Of a stretch of DNA of 64,000 nt, positions 43,275-52,090 are shown piece after piece. Source of the stretch: UBA1444 sp964521625 (lineage in GTDB: Bacteria > Bacillota > Negativicutes > UBA1444); the NCBI GenBank assembly GCA_964521625.1, contig CAZFSM010000003.1:1-64000 (forward strand). The letters run 5' to 3'. The position numbers were made by a program, and so were the translations under genes. The notes under the pieces were generated by a model. It saw nothing but the letters and a program-made list of their open reading frames with translations, did not search any database and had not been told where the DNA came from. Positions within the stretch are counted from its first letter, which is position 1. Each line of letters begins with the position of its first letter.

Positions 43275-44261
43275 TCACTGAAGCGCCTCGACTCCGCCGA
43301 CGATTTCGGAAATTTCCCGGGTTATGGCGGATTGGCGGACCTTGTTGTAGTTCAGTGTCAATTCGGAAATAATTTCCTGTGCATTGGTTGTCGCAGAACC
43401 CATCGCCGTCATCCGTGCTCCCAGTTCGCTGGCCGCCGATTGAAGCATAGCTTCAAAAACCACTGCTTCCATATATCGCGGCAACAAAAGGTTGAGCACC
43501 TCGGTAGGTGAAGGTTCCACGATATAAAGGTCGTCCGGAGTCTCGTCCGGGGACGTCTCCGGCTCTGCATCCATTTCCATTTCGTCGGTTTCCTCGGCTT
43601 CCTCCGCCTCGCTGGCTGATTCATCGTAGCTCAAGTATGCTTTCATTTTGTCCAACACTCCATCTGGAGCCTTGGCCTGAAAAGCAACCCCGTCAATTGC
43701 GAGCGGCAGCAAACGTTTCACCGTCGGTTTTTGGTTCATCGGTGAATAAAAATGCGTGTACACAACATAAACTTCGCCAAAGTCGCCGCTGGCATAGGCC
43801 TGGATGATTTCACGCGAAATCACCCCCGCATCGTCAAACCGTGGCCGTTCCGAACCCCCCACATACGAATTGACCAAAGAATAGCCGCGTCGACGAAAGT
43901 AGTCCCGTCCTTTGCGACCGGTCACGATCATGCCGTAGGATTCAGCTGTTCTCATGTGCGAGAGCGCTTCCCGCAGCAAATTCGATGTATAGGCTCCCGC
44001 CAGTCCTTTGTCAGCGCTGACAATCAGGTAGAGCGACTTACTGGCTGAACGCTTGCGCAACAACGGATGGCTGCGGTTTTTTGAATGGGCCGCTACCGAC
44101 TCCAGTATCGCTTCCAGTTTATTGACATAAGGCAGGCAGGCGACGGCTTTTTCCTGCGCCCGACGCAAGCGCGCCGCCGCAACCATTTCCATTGCCTTGG
44201 TAATTTGTTGGATGTTCTTTACACTCTTGATGCGTCGCCTGATATCTCTTGCGTTTGGCAT
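43275..44261 (-). CDS. atpG: ATP synthase F1 gamma subunit with acidic insertion
   Basis: The rotor stalk subunit. N-terminal RRRIKSVKNIQQITKAMEMVAAARLRRAQ and C-terminal MTAMGSATTNAQEIISELTLNYNKVRQSAITREISEIVGG blocks form the coiled coil. The protein is 328 residues, about 40 longer than usual. The excess is an acidic insertion at residues 213-244, with 17 Asp/Glu among 32 residues and no Lys or Arg, just before the conserved YIVEPSPTEVL. This part of gamma is on its outer Rossmann-like domain. GAGGTG precedes the ATG. Confidence 0.96.
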   Translation of the reverse strand: MPNARDIRRRIKSVKNIQQITKAMEMVAAARLRRAQEKAVACLPYVNKLEAILESVAAHSKNRSHPLLRKRSASKSLYLIVSADKGLAGAYTSNLLREALSHMRTAESYGMIVTGRKGRDYFRRRGYSLVNSYVGGSERPRFDDAGVISREIIQAYASGDFGEVYVVYTHFYSPMNQKPTVKRLLPLAIDGVAFQAKAPDGVLDKMKAYLSYDESASEAEEAEETDEMEMDAEPETSPDETPDDLYIVEPSPTEVLNLLLPRYMEAVVFEAMLQSAASELGARMTAMGSATTNAQEIISELTLNYNKVRQSAITREISEIVGGVEALQ

Positions 44262-44269
44262 CGATCAGA

Positions 44270-45811
44270 TCACCTCGCTGCCGCAGATAACGCAACCGTA
44301 GCCGCACCGAGGAAACTATCCTTGAATTCCTGAATTACCTTACGTAGTGTAGCATCAGTTTCCGGATCGATCGTTTTCTTTTCACGGATTGCTTTGCCGA
44401 CTTCCGGATAATGAGCCCGCATAAACTCGAGGAATTCTTTCTCAAACCGGGTGACATCATGCACTGGCACGTCGTCAATTTGCGCGTTGACAGCGGCGAA
44501 GATGATCATAATTTGGTCTTCGACTGCCATCGGCGAATACTGCCCCTGTTTCAGGATCTCCGTGGTCCGTTGGCCACGATCGATCGAAGCGCGGGTCGCT
44601 TTATCCAGGTCGGAACCGAACTGGGCAAATGCTGCCAATTCCCGGTATTGCGCCATATCCAGACGCAAGCGACCGGCAACTTGTTTCATTGCTTTGATTT
44701 GCGCGGAACCGCCGACACGCGAAACAGAAATACCGGCGTTGATCCCCGGACGAATACCGGCGTGGAACAACTCGGTTTCCAGATAAATCTGACCATCGGT
44801 AATCGAAATGACGTTCGTAGGTATATAGGCCGACACGTCGCCTGCCAGTGTCTCGATAATCGGCAACGCAGTCATCGACCCGCCGCCCATTTGATCTGAG
44901 AGTTTCGCCGCCCGTTCGAGCAAACGCGAGTGTAGATAGAACACATCGCCCGGATAGGCTTCGCGGCCCGGCGGCCGTCTGAGCAGCAAGGACATCGCGC
45001 GGTAGGCTTGTGCATGTTTGGAAAGGTCATCATAAATGCAAAGTGTGTGGCCGCCTTTGTACATGAAGTACTCGGCCAGCGCAGCACCCGCATAGGGAGA
45101 CAGATATTGCAGCGGGGCACTGTCGGATGCCGAAGCGGCAACCACAATAGTATACGCCATCGCGTCGTGGTCCTCAAGAATTTTGACGATACGCGCCACG
45201 TTGGACGATTTTTGTCCAATCGCTACATAAACGCAGATAACACCCTGGCCTTTTTGGTTGATGATCGTATCGACCGCAATGGCAGTTTTGCCGGTGCCGC
45301 GGTCACCGATAATCAGTTCGCGCTGACCGCGACCAATCGGAATCATCGAGTCAATCGCCTTGATCCCTGTCTGCAGCGGTTCTTTAACCGACTGGCGGTC
45401 TGCGATTCCTGGCGCTTTAAATTCTGCCGGACGAAATTCTTTGGTCTCAATCGGACCTTTGCCGTCAATCGGTTGCCCAATGGCATTCACAACCCGACCC
45501 ACCATGGCCTCGCCGACAGGAAGCTGAACGATACGCCCGGTACTCTTGACGGTGTCGCCTTCACGAATCAGTGTTTCGCCGCCGAGCAGCACTGCGCCGA
45601 TGTTATCCTGCTCCAGGTTCAGCACCATGCCAAAAACGCCCTGCGGAAACTCCAGCAATTCGCCGGCCATCGCACCTTTGAGGCCGTAGATTCGCGCCAC
45701 GCCGTCACCAACCGAAATAACGGTTCCAACATTATCGACGATCAAATCCACTTGATAATTTTCTATCTGTTGTTTAATAAAAGAAGTTATTTCTTCTGGT
45801 CTAATTTTCAT
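44270..45811 (-). CDS. atpA: ATP synthase F1 alpha subunit
   Basis: The 513-residue non-catalytic nucleotide-binding subunit. The P-loop GDRGTGKTAIA (about 169-179) and the arginine-finger region PAYIPTNVISITDGQIYLE and NAGISVSRVGGSAQ are present. Standard length. It lies between atpH and atpG with very short spacers. Confidence 0.98.
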   Translation of the reverse strand: MKIRPEEITSFIKQQIENYQVDLIVDNVGTVISVGDGVARIYGLKGAMAGELLEFPQGVFGMVLNLEQDNIGAVLLGGETLIREGDTVKSTGRIVQLPVGEAMVGRVVNAIGQPIDGKGPIETKEFRPAEFKAPGIADRQSVKEPLQTGIKAIDSMIPIGRGQRELIIGDRGTGKTAIAVDTIINQKGQGVICVYVAIGQKSSNVARIVKILEDHDAMAYTIVVAASASDSAPLQYLSPYAGAALAEYFMYKGGHTLCIYDDLSKHAQAYRAMSLLLRRPPGREAYPGDVFYLHSRLLERAAKLSDQMGGGSMTALPIIETLAGDVSAYIPTNVISITDGQIYLETELFHAGIRPGINAGISVSRVGGSAQIKAMKQVAGRLRLDMAQYRELAAFAQFGSDLDKATRASIDRGQRTTEILKQGQYSPMAVEDQIMIIFAAVNAQIDDVPVHDVTRFEKEFLEFMRAHYPEVGKAIREKKTIDPETDATLRKVIQEFKDSFLGAATVALSAAAR

Positions 45812-45813
45812 GG

Positions 45814-46380
45814 TCAGCTCGTCACCTCTATCCCAGTTGCTTCCTTTTTCAGCAAGACGGCTTTCAACTGATCCAGATGGCTGAGCACACTACCATCGAC
45901 CCGTCTATCGCCAATCTGTAGCACCGCGCCGCCAATAATCCGCCGATCAACCATGTTGACCAGCTCGATTTTTGATCCAGTCAAAGCGGCCAATTTTGCC
46001 ATGAATGACTGTTTTTGCAATTCATCCAACGGCAAAGCGGTCGTTACTTCGACCTTGCACACATTGCGGACTTTGTCAGCCAAACCCTGATACTCCGAGA
46101 AAATTGCCGGCAGTAAATTTTCCCGCCGTTTGTCGATAAGCAGCAACAAAAACTTGCCGACAAAATCAGCAAGTATCGGTTTGAACAGCTGCAGCACAAC
46201 ATTTCGTTTAGCCTCAACAGGAGTCATCGGATGATAAAAAATCTTGCCGAGACCGGCATCGTCGCGACAAGCGCCGACAATCGACGCCAATTGCTCTTCA
46301 ACCGGGTCAACTTGATTTCCTTCAGTCGCCAGTTCTAACAGTGCCCGTGCATACTCTTTAGCCGCCGGATTTTTTAGCAT
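45814..46380 (-). CDS. atpH: ATP synthase F1 delta subunit
   Basis: The 188-residue stator subunit linking F1 to the b subunits. It has the N-terminal helical domain (AAKEYARALLELATEG, residues 6-21) and the C-terminal KIELVNMVDRRIIGGAVLQIGDRRVDGSVLSHLDQLK block typical of OSCP/delta. Overlaps the end of atpF by 7 bp. Confidence 0.96.
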   Translation of the reverse strand: MLKNPAAKEYARALLELATEGNQVDPVEEQLASIVGACRDDAGLGKIFYHPMTPVEAKRNVVLQLFKPILADFVGKFLLLLIDKRRENLLPAIFSEYQGLADKVRNVCKVEVTTALPLDELQKQSFMAKLAALTGSKIELVNMVDRRIIGGAVLQIGDRRVDGSVLSHLDQLKAVLLKKEATGIEVTS

Positions 46381-46877
46381 GGCAGACCGCCAATTTTCGC
46401 TTCATCAAGTTTTTCGATGAATTCGGTCACCAACTTGGCATTAATATCTGTATTCATTTCTTTTTCAATAATCTTAGCCGCCGCTGCAACTGTCATCGCC
46501 ACGACTTCACCGCGAATACCTGCCATCGCGGCATCGGTCTGCCGGCTGATCTCCAGTTGGGCATTTTTCAGCATTTTCGCATGCTCGGCCCGCGCTTCTT
46601 CCAAAATCTCCTGTTTCATCGCTTCCGCGGTTTTCACCGATTTGTCGATGATCGCCTGAGCCTGGACACGCGCGTCCTGCATCTGTTGTTGATATTCCTG
46701 GCGGAGCAGTTCTGCTGCCTGCCGCTCTTTTTCCGCTGCTTCCAAATCGTTGGCAATCCGGGCTCGCCGCTCTGCCATGGCTTTTAGCAGAGGTTTGTAT
46801 GCCAGCTTGGTCAACAGAAAGAGCAGGATAAAGAAATTGACAATCTGTGCGACCAGCGTCATGTTAAAGTTAAACAA
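46374..46877 (-). CDS. atpF: ATP synthase F0 b subunit
   Basis: The stator b subunit, 167 residues: a short N-terminus, a membrane helix (about 7-27) and a long, charged coiled coil. Start is TTG at 46877 because GGGGAGGG lies 8 nt upstream and the protein then opens directly with the helix (FNFNMTLVAQIVNFFI). The TTG at 46922 would add 15 residues with no ribosome site. Confidence 0.95.
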   Translation of the reverse strand: MFNFNMTLVAQIVNFFILLFLLTKLAYKPLLKAMAERRARIANDLEAAEKERQAAELLRQEYQQQMQDARVQAQAIIDKSVKTAEAMKQEILEEARAEHAKMLKNAQLEISRQTDAAMAGIRGEVVAMTVAAAAKIIEKEMNTDINAKLVTEFIEKLDEAKIGGLPC

Positions 46878-46958
46878 GACAGGGCCCTCCCCTTTCGGAT
46901 GTGCAATAGGGGCGACGGTCAAAGAAGTTTAGACCGCCGCCCTGACAAGCAACATTGC

Positions 46959-47213
46959 TTACTTCAAGAATGGGTTCGCCAAGACAAGGACGATGGCGAT
47001 AACAGCCGCGATGATTGGAATCGATTCGATCAGGCCAACCATGATGACCATATTGACCAGTAGCGCATTTTTCGCTTCCGGTTGACGAGTCATGCCTTCG
47101 ATTGTTTTCTTGGCAACCATTGCGTCAGCGAACGCAGCGGCGAATGCAGCCACCGCCAGCGTGAGACATGCGCCAAGAATCGAAGCGGCGGCGATGATTG
47201 ATTTTTCGGTCAT
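46959..47213 (-). CDS. atpE: ATP synthase F0 c subunit (two-carboxylate ion site)
   Basis: The 84-residue rotor-ring subunit with two membrane helices joined by the RQPEA loop. The ion-binding carboxylate in helix 2 is Glu63, followed by Ser64 (GLIESIP). In helix 1, at the position of Gln32 in the sodium-driven Ilyobacter ring, there is an Asp (Asp30, FADAMVA). The helix-1 GxGxG packing motif is replaced by alanines. Two acidic residues plus Ser recall the two-carboxylate sodium rings known from Fusobacterium. The ATG at 47213 follows GGGGG; the upstream in-frame start at 47252 is unlikely. Confidence 0.96.
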   Translation of the reverse strand: MTEKSIIAAASILGACLTLAVAAFAAAFADAMVAKKTIEGMTRQPEAKNALLVNMVIMVGLIESIPIIAAVIAIVLVLANPFLK

Positions 47214-47280
47214 AATTATGGAATCCCCCTTTCTTTGATAAACTGGTACCAAAGGACAAGCCTACCGACGCAAAGTGCTA

Positions 47281-47943
47281 TCAGTGGTCATCCCCTAAAC
47301 CCTCTGCCAGATACGTGATGGACAGGATCGTAAAAATAGCGGCCTGAATCAGACCGATGAACACGCCCAGGAATAAAATCCCGGAAGGCACGATGAACGG
47401 CACCAGCATCAGAAACACCATGACCAGAATCTCATGGGCGACGATATTGCCGAAGAGACGGAAGGACATCGTGAGCGGCCTGGACAGGTTGTCCATAATA
47501 TGCAGTAACACAAAGAAAGGATTGGGCTGGAAAAAATGAAGAATGTACTTTAGCCCTTTATCAGCCAATCCATAAATATGTACCAGCGCAATGATCATAA
47601 GGGCTAATCCCAAAGTTGTATTGATGTCGGCCGTAGGGGACATCATGGCCGGGAATATTCCCAGCATATTGGCAAACAAGACAAATAAAAATACGGTAAC
47701 AACTACAGGAACAACCCGTTGTCCTTTTTTGCCGATGGATGAATCAATCTGCGCCAAAATTGGTTCAATCAGCATCTCAACAAGGTTTTGCGCTCCGGAA
47801 GGGATTACCGATATGGATCGAGTACAGCCGACCACTACAGCCAAAACAGCTACCATGGTGATCCATGTCATCGTCAGTGTATCAGCATGAAACTGCATTC
47901 CGGCAAATTCCCATAGTTTGTGGACGCCAATTTCGTGTGCCAT
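47281..47943 (-). CDS. atpB: ATP synthase F0 a subunit
   Basis: The 220-residue membrane stator subunit. The essential arginine is Arg162 in SFRLFGNIVAHE; other blocks (NLVEMLIEPI, PADINTTLGLAL-like) also match. Five or so hydrophobic helices. The ribosome site is weak (GAAGGGA). Preceded by an 83-bp AT-rich gap. Confidence 0.96.
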   Translation of the reverse strand: MAHEIGVHKLWEFAGMQFHADTLTMTWITMVAVLAVVVGCTRSISVIPSGAQNLVEMLIEPILAQIDSSIGKKGQRVVPVVVTVFLFVLFANMLGIFPAMMSPTADINTTLGLALMIIALVHIYGLADKGLKYILHFFQPNPFFVLLHIMDNLSRPLTMSFRLFGNIVAHEILVMVFLMLVPFIVPSGILFLGVFIGLIQAAIFTILSITYLAEGLGDDH

Positions 47944-47984
47944 TATTCATCATATTCCCTTCTGTATAGTCTACATATGTAAAT

Positions 47985-47990
47985 ATTATA
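47985..47990 (-). promoter_or_regulatory. Possible -10 box upstream of atpB
   Basis: A TATAAT on the minus strand in the 83-bp AT-rich gap between atpI and atpB, 42-47 bp before the atpB ATG. The -35 region (CTGTAC at 17 nt) is poor, so this is a weak candidate for extra transcription of the structural subunits. Confidence 0.35.
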
Positions 47991-48026
47991 TATGAAAGCG
48001 ACAATTTGTACAGACTTTCGATAAAT

Positions 48027-48410
48027 TTATTTTTCGGAGCCGAGCTTTGAAAGTGCGATCATCCCCCAGATCACAACGACGCCATGCAATGCCAGTAGCC
48101 CAATCAAAACGCCGGCAAAATGGACTCCCGGCAGAAAATAGGAAACGATACAGACCAGTGCAGTGTACAATGTCCGCTCAACCCAGCCGCTTTGCAGCTC
48201 AGCCACCGCTTCTTTGCCATCTTCCCGGTTCAGATTCTGTTTGAGTTGCCGCCACATGATGTAGAAAAAGCCAATCCCGCCGAAAATTCCAATCAACAAA
48301 CCGCGGGAAAACTCCGGATACCCGACAATATATACTATTCCCGCGACCAGCGTCCCGATCACGCCGGAAAGCATCGCCGCCTGCTTGGCGGAACGAGCAA
48401 GAATCCTCAT
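48027..48410 (-). CDS. atpI: ATP synthase protein I (AtpI-like)
   Basis: A 127-residue membrane protein with four hydrophobic helices (about 10-28, 33-50, 78-95 and 98-118). Position directly before atpB and the pattern RGLLIGIFGGIGFFYIMWRQLKQ fit the ATP synthase I family, which helps c-ring assembly or magnesium supply. The ATG at 48410 has GGAG 6 nt upstream; the ATG at 48416 abuts that site. Confidence 0.8.
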   Translation of the reverse strand: MRILARSAKQAAMLSGVIGTLVAGIVYIVGYPEFSRGLLIGIFGGIGFFYIMWRQLKQNLNREDGKEAVAELQSGWVERTLYTALVCIVSYFLPGVHFAGVLIGLLALHGVVVIWGMIALSKLGSEK

Positions 48411-48419
48411 ACTCATCTC

Positions 48420-48641
48420 CTATTTCCATTTCATTACCCGACGACAAACAGACCAAAACCCCACAATACAGCCAAACAATAAACCGGCAAAGGTTGCCCA
48501 GGGTTGCCAGCCAAAACGATCATCCGCTTCTTTGCCCAGCCAAAAACCCAGACCGGCAAAAATAACCATATCCGTACCAAGCGTTCCTACCTTGGCCAGA
48601 GTCTGCAGCCAATTCCGGTCCCGATCATCTGGTCCTGGCAC
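48420..48641 (-). CDS. atpZ: AtpZ/AtpI-type small membrane protein
   Basis: A 73-residue protein with two helices (about 20-37 and 46-66) and the block FWLGKEADDRFGWQPWATFAGLLFG, typical of the small AtpZ proteins encoded before ATP synthase operons. GTG start with GGGAGG about 7 nt upstream. Role inferred from family and position. Confidence 0.8.
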   Translation of the reverse strand: MPGPDDRDRNWLQTLAKVGTLGTDMVIFAGLGFWLGKEADDRFGWQPWATFAGLLFGCIVGFWSVCRRVMKWK

Positions 48642-48667
48642 ACAGCATCCTCCCTCGCAGTCACCCG

Positions 48668-49822
48668 TTAACAGCGGGCGAATGGTTCCGGCAAATTCGC
48701 CGTCAAGCCGAAATGATGCAGCAGACAGCCTACAATCCGCGCCGCAGCCCGACCATCGCCATAAGGGTTGGCAGCTTCCGCCATCAACTTATACTCCGCT
48801 TCGTCCGTAAGCAGTTGCCTTAGTTCCTGGTAAACCCGGTCGCGGGATGTCCCGATCAACTTTACTGTCCCAGCGCAAATTGCTTCCGGTCGTTCAGTGG
48901 TATCGCGCAATACAAGCACCGGTTTGCCTAATGACGGAGCTTCTTCCTGGATACCGCCGGAATCGGTTAAAATGATATGCGCCTGATTCATCAGATTGGC
49001 GAACGGTTGATAATCCAGCGGATCAATCAGCTGGATCCGCGCCACGCCGCCCAGTTCTGCCTGAACAACCTGCTGCACCTGAGGGTTGCGGTGCACCGGA
49101 AAAATCGCCCGCGTATCCGGGAATTCTTCCACTATGGCTCGCAACGCCTGGTACACATGGCGCATCGGTTCACCGAGATTCTCCCGTCGGTGAGTCGTCA
49201 CCAAAATCAGTCGTCCGGCAGAACTTGCGATATCGGCCAGTTCCGACGGAAACACATAGTCGGCGCGAACCGTGCCCAACAATGCATCGATTACGGTGTT
49301 GCCAGTGACAAAAATGTTTTTGTCGGCAACACCCTCCGCCAGCAAGTTTTGCCGCGAAGTCAGCGTTGGCGGAAAATGCAGATCCGTCAGGGCGCCTGTC
49401 AATTTACGGTTCATCTCTTCCGGATACGGCGAATACTTGTTTCCGGTGCGCAAACCGGCTTCCACATGGGCAACCGGCACCTGATGATAAAATGCTGCCA
49501 ATGCACCGACGAAAGTAGTGGTGGTGTCACCATGCACCAGAATAATATCCGGCTTGGCATCGGCAATCGCCTCATTAAGTCCCAATAGGGCCCGGCTGGT
49601 AATCTCAAATAAGGTCTGCGACGGGCTCATAATATTCAGATCGTAATCCGGTTGGATATGAAAAAGCTGCAGCACTTGATCAAGCATCTCACGATGTTGG
49701 GCGGTTACTGCAACGATAGACTGGATTTTTCCAGGGTGTTTTTGAAGTTCCAATACGACCGGCGCCATCTTGATTGCTTCCGGACGCGTTCCGAATACGG
49801 TCATGACCTTGATAGGTTTCAT
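48668..49822 (-). CDS. wecB: UDP-N-acetylglucosamine 2-epimerase (non-hydrolysing)
   Basis: Interconverts UDP-GlcNAc and UDP-ManNAc, which feeds secondary cell-wall or surface polysaccharides. The 384-residue protein has GTRPEAIKMAP (11-21), HGDTTTTF, HVEAGLRTG and the C-terminal LTDSGGIQEEAPSLGKPVLVLRDTTERPE. AAGGAG precedes the ATG. It follows wecA after a terminator-like hairpin. Confidence 0.97.
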   Translation of the reverse strand: MKPIKVMTVFGTRPEAIKMAPVVLELQKHPGKIQSIVAVTAQHREMLDQVLQLFHIQPDYDLNIMSPSQTLFEITSRALLGLNEAIADAKPDIILVHGDTTTTFVGALAAFYHQVPVAHVEAGLRTGNKYSPYPEEMNRKLTGALTDLHFPPTLTSRQNLLAEGVADKNIFVTGNTVIDALLGTVRADYVFPSELADIASSAGRLILVTTHRRENLGEPMRHVYQALRAIVEEFPDTRAIFPVHRNPQVQQVVQAELGGVARIQLIDPLDYQPFANLMNQAHIILTDSGGIQEEAPSLGKPVLVLRDTTERPEAICAGTVKLIGTSRDRVYQELRQLLTDEAEYKLMAEAANPYGDGRAAARIVGCLLHHFGLTANLPEPFARC

Positions 49823-49835
49823 TTTTCTGCTCCTT

Positions 49836-49866
49836 CGGGAAAAAGAAAAGGGCCTAACGGCCCTTT
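49836..49866 (-). terminator. Rho-independent-type hairpin between wecA and wecB
   Basis: On the minus strand AAAGGGCC pairs with GGCCCTTT (49866-49859 with 49854-49847) around GTTA, followed by TCTTTTTCCC. The stem contains the wecA stop codon, and the wecB Shine-Dalgarno (AAGGAG) begins directly after the T-rich tail. It probably lowers wecB expression relative to wecA. Confidence 0.7.
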
Positions 49867-50882
49867 ACGGATCCCGCACTTTTTAGCACGCCGGTTTTTC
49901 GTGCTGCAACAAACGCCGCAGCCAACAACCCGAGCACAATGAACGCAGCATGGCCGAACTTGACTTCGGTCATCACTATTGCACTGATCCCCAGTACAAT
50001 AGTGACCAGATACAGAATTAATACCACCTGTTTTTGCGTAAGACCCATATCAAGCAAACGATGATGCAAGTGTCCCCGATCCGGTTTGAAAATTGGTTGC
50101 CCGTTCGTAAATCGGCGGATAATCGCGCAAGCCGTATCTAGAATTGGCAGGCCCAGTGCAACCATCGGCACGATCAACGCAATGGTCGCTGCACTTTTCA
50201 CAGTACCGACCAGAGAAACCGCCGCTAACATATAGCCCAAAAACATACTGCCGGTATCACCCATGAAAATTTTAGCCGGACTGAAGTTAAAATACAGAAA
50301 ACCGAGTGCACTGCCAGCCAGTGCCGCTGTCAGAACTGCGACCAGCCAAAAGTTTAATTCCACTGCCATCAGGAAGATCGTTACCGCAGCAATGACCGAT
50401 ACGCCTGCAGCCAAACCGTCCAAACCGTCAATCAGATTAAGGGTGTTAGTCAGACTGACTACCCAGATCAACGTAATCGGAATAGCCCACATATCCAGGT
50501 AAATCATGCTACCAAATGGATTGGTCAGCCAATCGATCCGAATATCAAACAAAATCAGCACCGAAGCTGCCGCAATTTGCCCCGCCAGTTTGGCCTTGGC
50601 CGAAATCTGGTACACGTCATCAACAACGCCAAGCAGCAAAATCGCTGTTCCACCGACTAAAATTCCGAGCAGTTCCCAGTTCAAATGAACGCAAGCAAGC
50701 ACCGCCGTAATGAAACCGGCATAAATAGCCAATCCACCCAGGCGGGGAATAATTCCTTTATGTACTTTTCGTTCTTCCGGTTTATCGACAGCACCCAAAC
50801 GCACAGCCAGGCGCTGCACGGACGGAGTAACCATATACGCCACTCCCAGGGCGATAATAAACGCGGTGATATATACATGCAT
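49854..50882 (-). CDS. wecA: Undecaprenyl-phosphate GlcNAc-1-phosphate transferase (WecA/TagO family)
   Basis: This integral membrane enzyme starts undecaprenyl-linked surface glycans by moving GlcNAc-1-P onto undecaprenyl phosphate. The 342-residue protein has about ten hydrophobic helices and the family motifs VDDVYQISAKAKL, NLIDGLDGLAAG, FMGDTGSMFLG and the C-terminal HLHHRLLDMG. The ATG at 50882 has GAGGTG about 9 nt upstream; the GTG at 50894 overlaps that site. Its own promoter lies at 50915-50944. Confidence 0.95.
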   Translation of the reverse strand: MHVYITAFIIALGVAYMVTPSVQRLAVRLGAVDKPEERKVHKGIIPRLGGLAIYAGFITAVLACVHLNWELLGILVGGTAILLLGVVDDVYQISAKAKLAGQIAAASVLILFDIRIDWLTNPFGSMIYLDMWAIPITLIWVVSLTNTLNLIDGLDGLAAGVSVIAAVTIFLMAVELNFWLVAVLTAALAGSALGFLYFNFSPAKIFMGDTGSMFLGYMLAAVSLVGTVKSAATIALIVPMVALGLPILDTACAIIRRFTNGQPIFKPDRGHLHHRLLDMGLTQKQVVLILYLVTIVLGISAIVMTEVKFGHAAFIVLGLLAAAFVAARKTGVLKSAGSVKGR

Positions 50883-50914
50883 TAATGAAGACACCTCATT
50901 TCAAAACACATATA

Positions 50915-50944
50915 AGTGTAACGCATTGATGACCCTATTGTCAA
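50915..50944 (-). promoter_or_regulatory. Promoter of wecA
   Basis: On the minus strand a consensus -35 TTGACA (50944-50939), an 18-nt spacer and -10 TACACT (50920-50915). The expected start near 50908 gives a leader of about 26 nt. It lies in the 92-bp gap after the dCMP deaminase gene. Confidence 0.75.
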
Positions 50945-50974
50945 TCAATGGTCCCTTTGCGTCGAAACTTGGCC

Positions 50975-51433
50975 TTATATTTCTCCGAAGCATTCGCAGG
51001 CCACGCCAGCCTCAGCCAACAAGTCCCTGGATAATTCATCCGGATATGGATATTGATATACGATGCGCCGGATGCCGGCGTTGATGATCATCTTGGTACA
51101 AGCCGAACAGGGTTGGTGTGTGCAGTAGATGGTCGAGCCGGCTATCCCCACGCCGTGGAGCGCCGCCTGGACGATCGCATTCTGTTCGGCGTGAAGTCCG
51201 CGACAAAGCTCATGCCGTTCACCAGAAGCAATCCCCAGTTGTTCTCGCAGGCAGCCGACTTCCAGACAATGGGCCAGCCCTTGTGGCGCTCCGTTATAGC
51301 CGCTGGTCAGCATCCTTTTTTCCTTGACAATCACCGCGCCCACCTGCCGCCGCAAACAGGTGGACCGGGTGGACACCACCCGGGTGATTTCCATGAAATA
51401 TTCATCCCAAGTCGGTCGCGCTACACTTTCCAT
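50975..51433 (-). CDS. comEB: dCMP deaminase family protein (ComEB-like)
   Basis: A 152-residue zinc deaminase. Zinc and catalytic residues are visible: His81 and Glu83 (LHAEQNAI), Cys109 and Cys112 (PCSAC). Members convert dCMP to dUMP for thymidylate synthesis; some are annotated as ComEB. The ATG at 51433 lies 2 bp beyond the upp stop and gives the normal protein length. The ribosome site is poor, so it is probably coupled to upp. Confidence 0.92.
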   Translation of the reverse strand: MESVARPTWDEYFMEITRVVSTRSTCLRRQVGAVIVKEKRMLTSGYNGAPQGLAHCLEVGCLREQLGIASGERHELCRGLHAEQNAIVQAALHGVGIAGSTIYCTHQPCSACTKMIINAGIRRIVYQYPYPDELSRDLLAEAGVACECFGEI

Positions 51434-51434
51434 T

Positions 51435-52061
51435 TTATTTGGTGCCGAATATTCGATCGCCGGCATCTCCCAGCCCGGGAACGATATAGCCGTGGTCGTT
51501 GAGGCGTTCGTCGACCGCTGCCGTATAAATCTCCACATCCGGGTGCGCGGCATTTACGACATTGACGCCTTCCGGCGCCGCTACCAAACACATCAGTTTG
51601 ATCTGTCGGGCGCCACCGCGTTTGAGCATGTCGATGGCTGCAACAGACGAACCGCCGGTTGCCAGCATCGGGTCAATGACAATCACTTCCCGCTCAGCCA
51701 CATCTGGCGGCAACTTGCAGTAGTATTCAACCGGCTTGAGTGTCTGGGGATCGCGATATACACCGATATGACCGACTTTAGCAGCCGGGATTAACCGCAA
51801 TACGCCGCTGACCATACCAAGGCCGGCCCGTAAAATCGGCACCACGCTGATCTTCTTTCCCGCCAGCACTTTTGAGCGGCATTTTGCCACCGGCGTTTCC
51901 ACTTCTATTTCCTCCAACGGCAGATCGCGGGTTAATTCATAGGCCATTAGCATAGCAATTTCTTCAAGCAATTCGCGAAAATCTTTCGTCCCGGTGCGAA
52001 TGTCCCTGATCAGGGTCAATTTGTGCTGAATCAACGGATGGTCAATTACTTTCACCTGCAT
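51435..52061 (-). CDS. upp: Uracil phosphoribosyltransferase
   Basis: Pyrimidine salvage enzyme making UMP from uracil and PRPP. The 208-residue protein carries the PRPP-binding block VIVIDPMLATGGSS (about 126-139) and the C-terminal uracil site near YIVPGLGDAGDRIFGT. The ATG at 52061 has AAGGAG upstream and matches the family start (VIDHPLIQHKL). Downstream of glyA, as in Bacillus. Confidence 0.97.
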   Translation of the reverse strand: MQVKVIDHPLIQHKLTLIRDIRTGTKDFRELLEEIAMLMAYELTRDLPLEEIEVETPVAKCRSKVLAGKKISVVPILRAGLGMVSGVLRLIPAAKVGHIGVYRDPQTLKPVEYYCKLPPDVAEREVIVIDPMLATGGSSVAAIDMLKRGGARQIKLMCLVAAPEGVNVVNAAHPDVEIYTAAVDERLNDHGYIVPGLGDAGDRIFGTK

Positions 52062-52090
52062 ACCCGTCAGCTCCTTGTCGATTATTTTGC

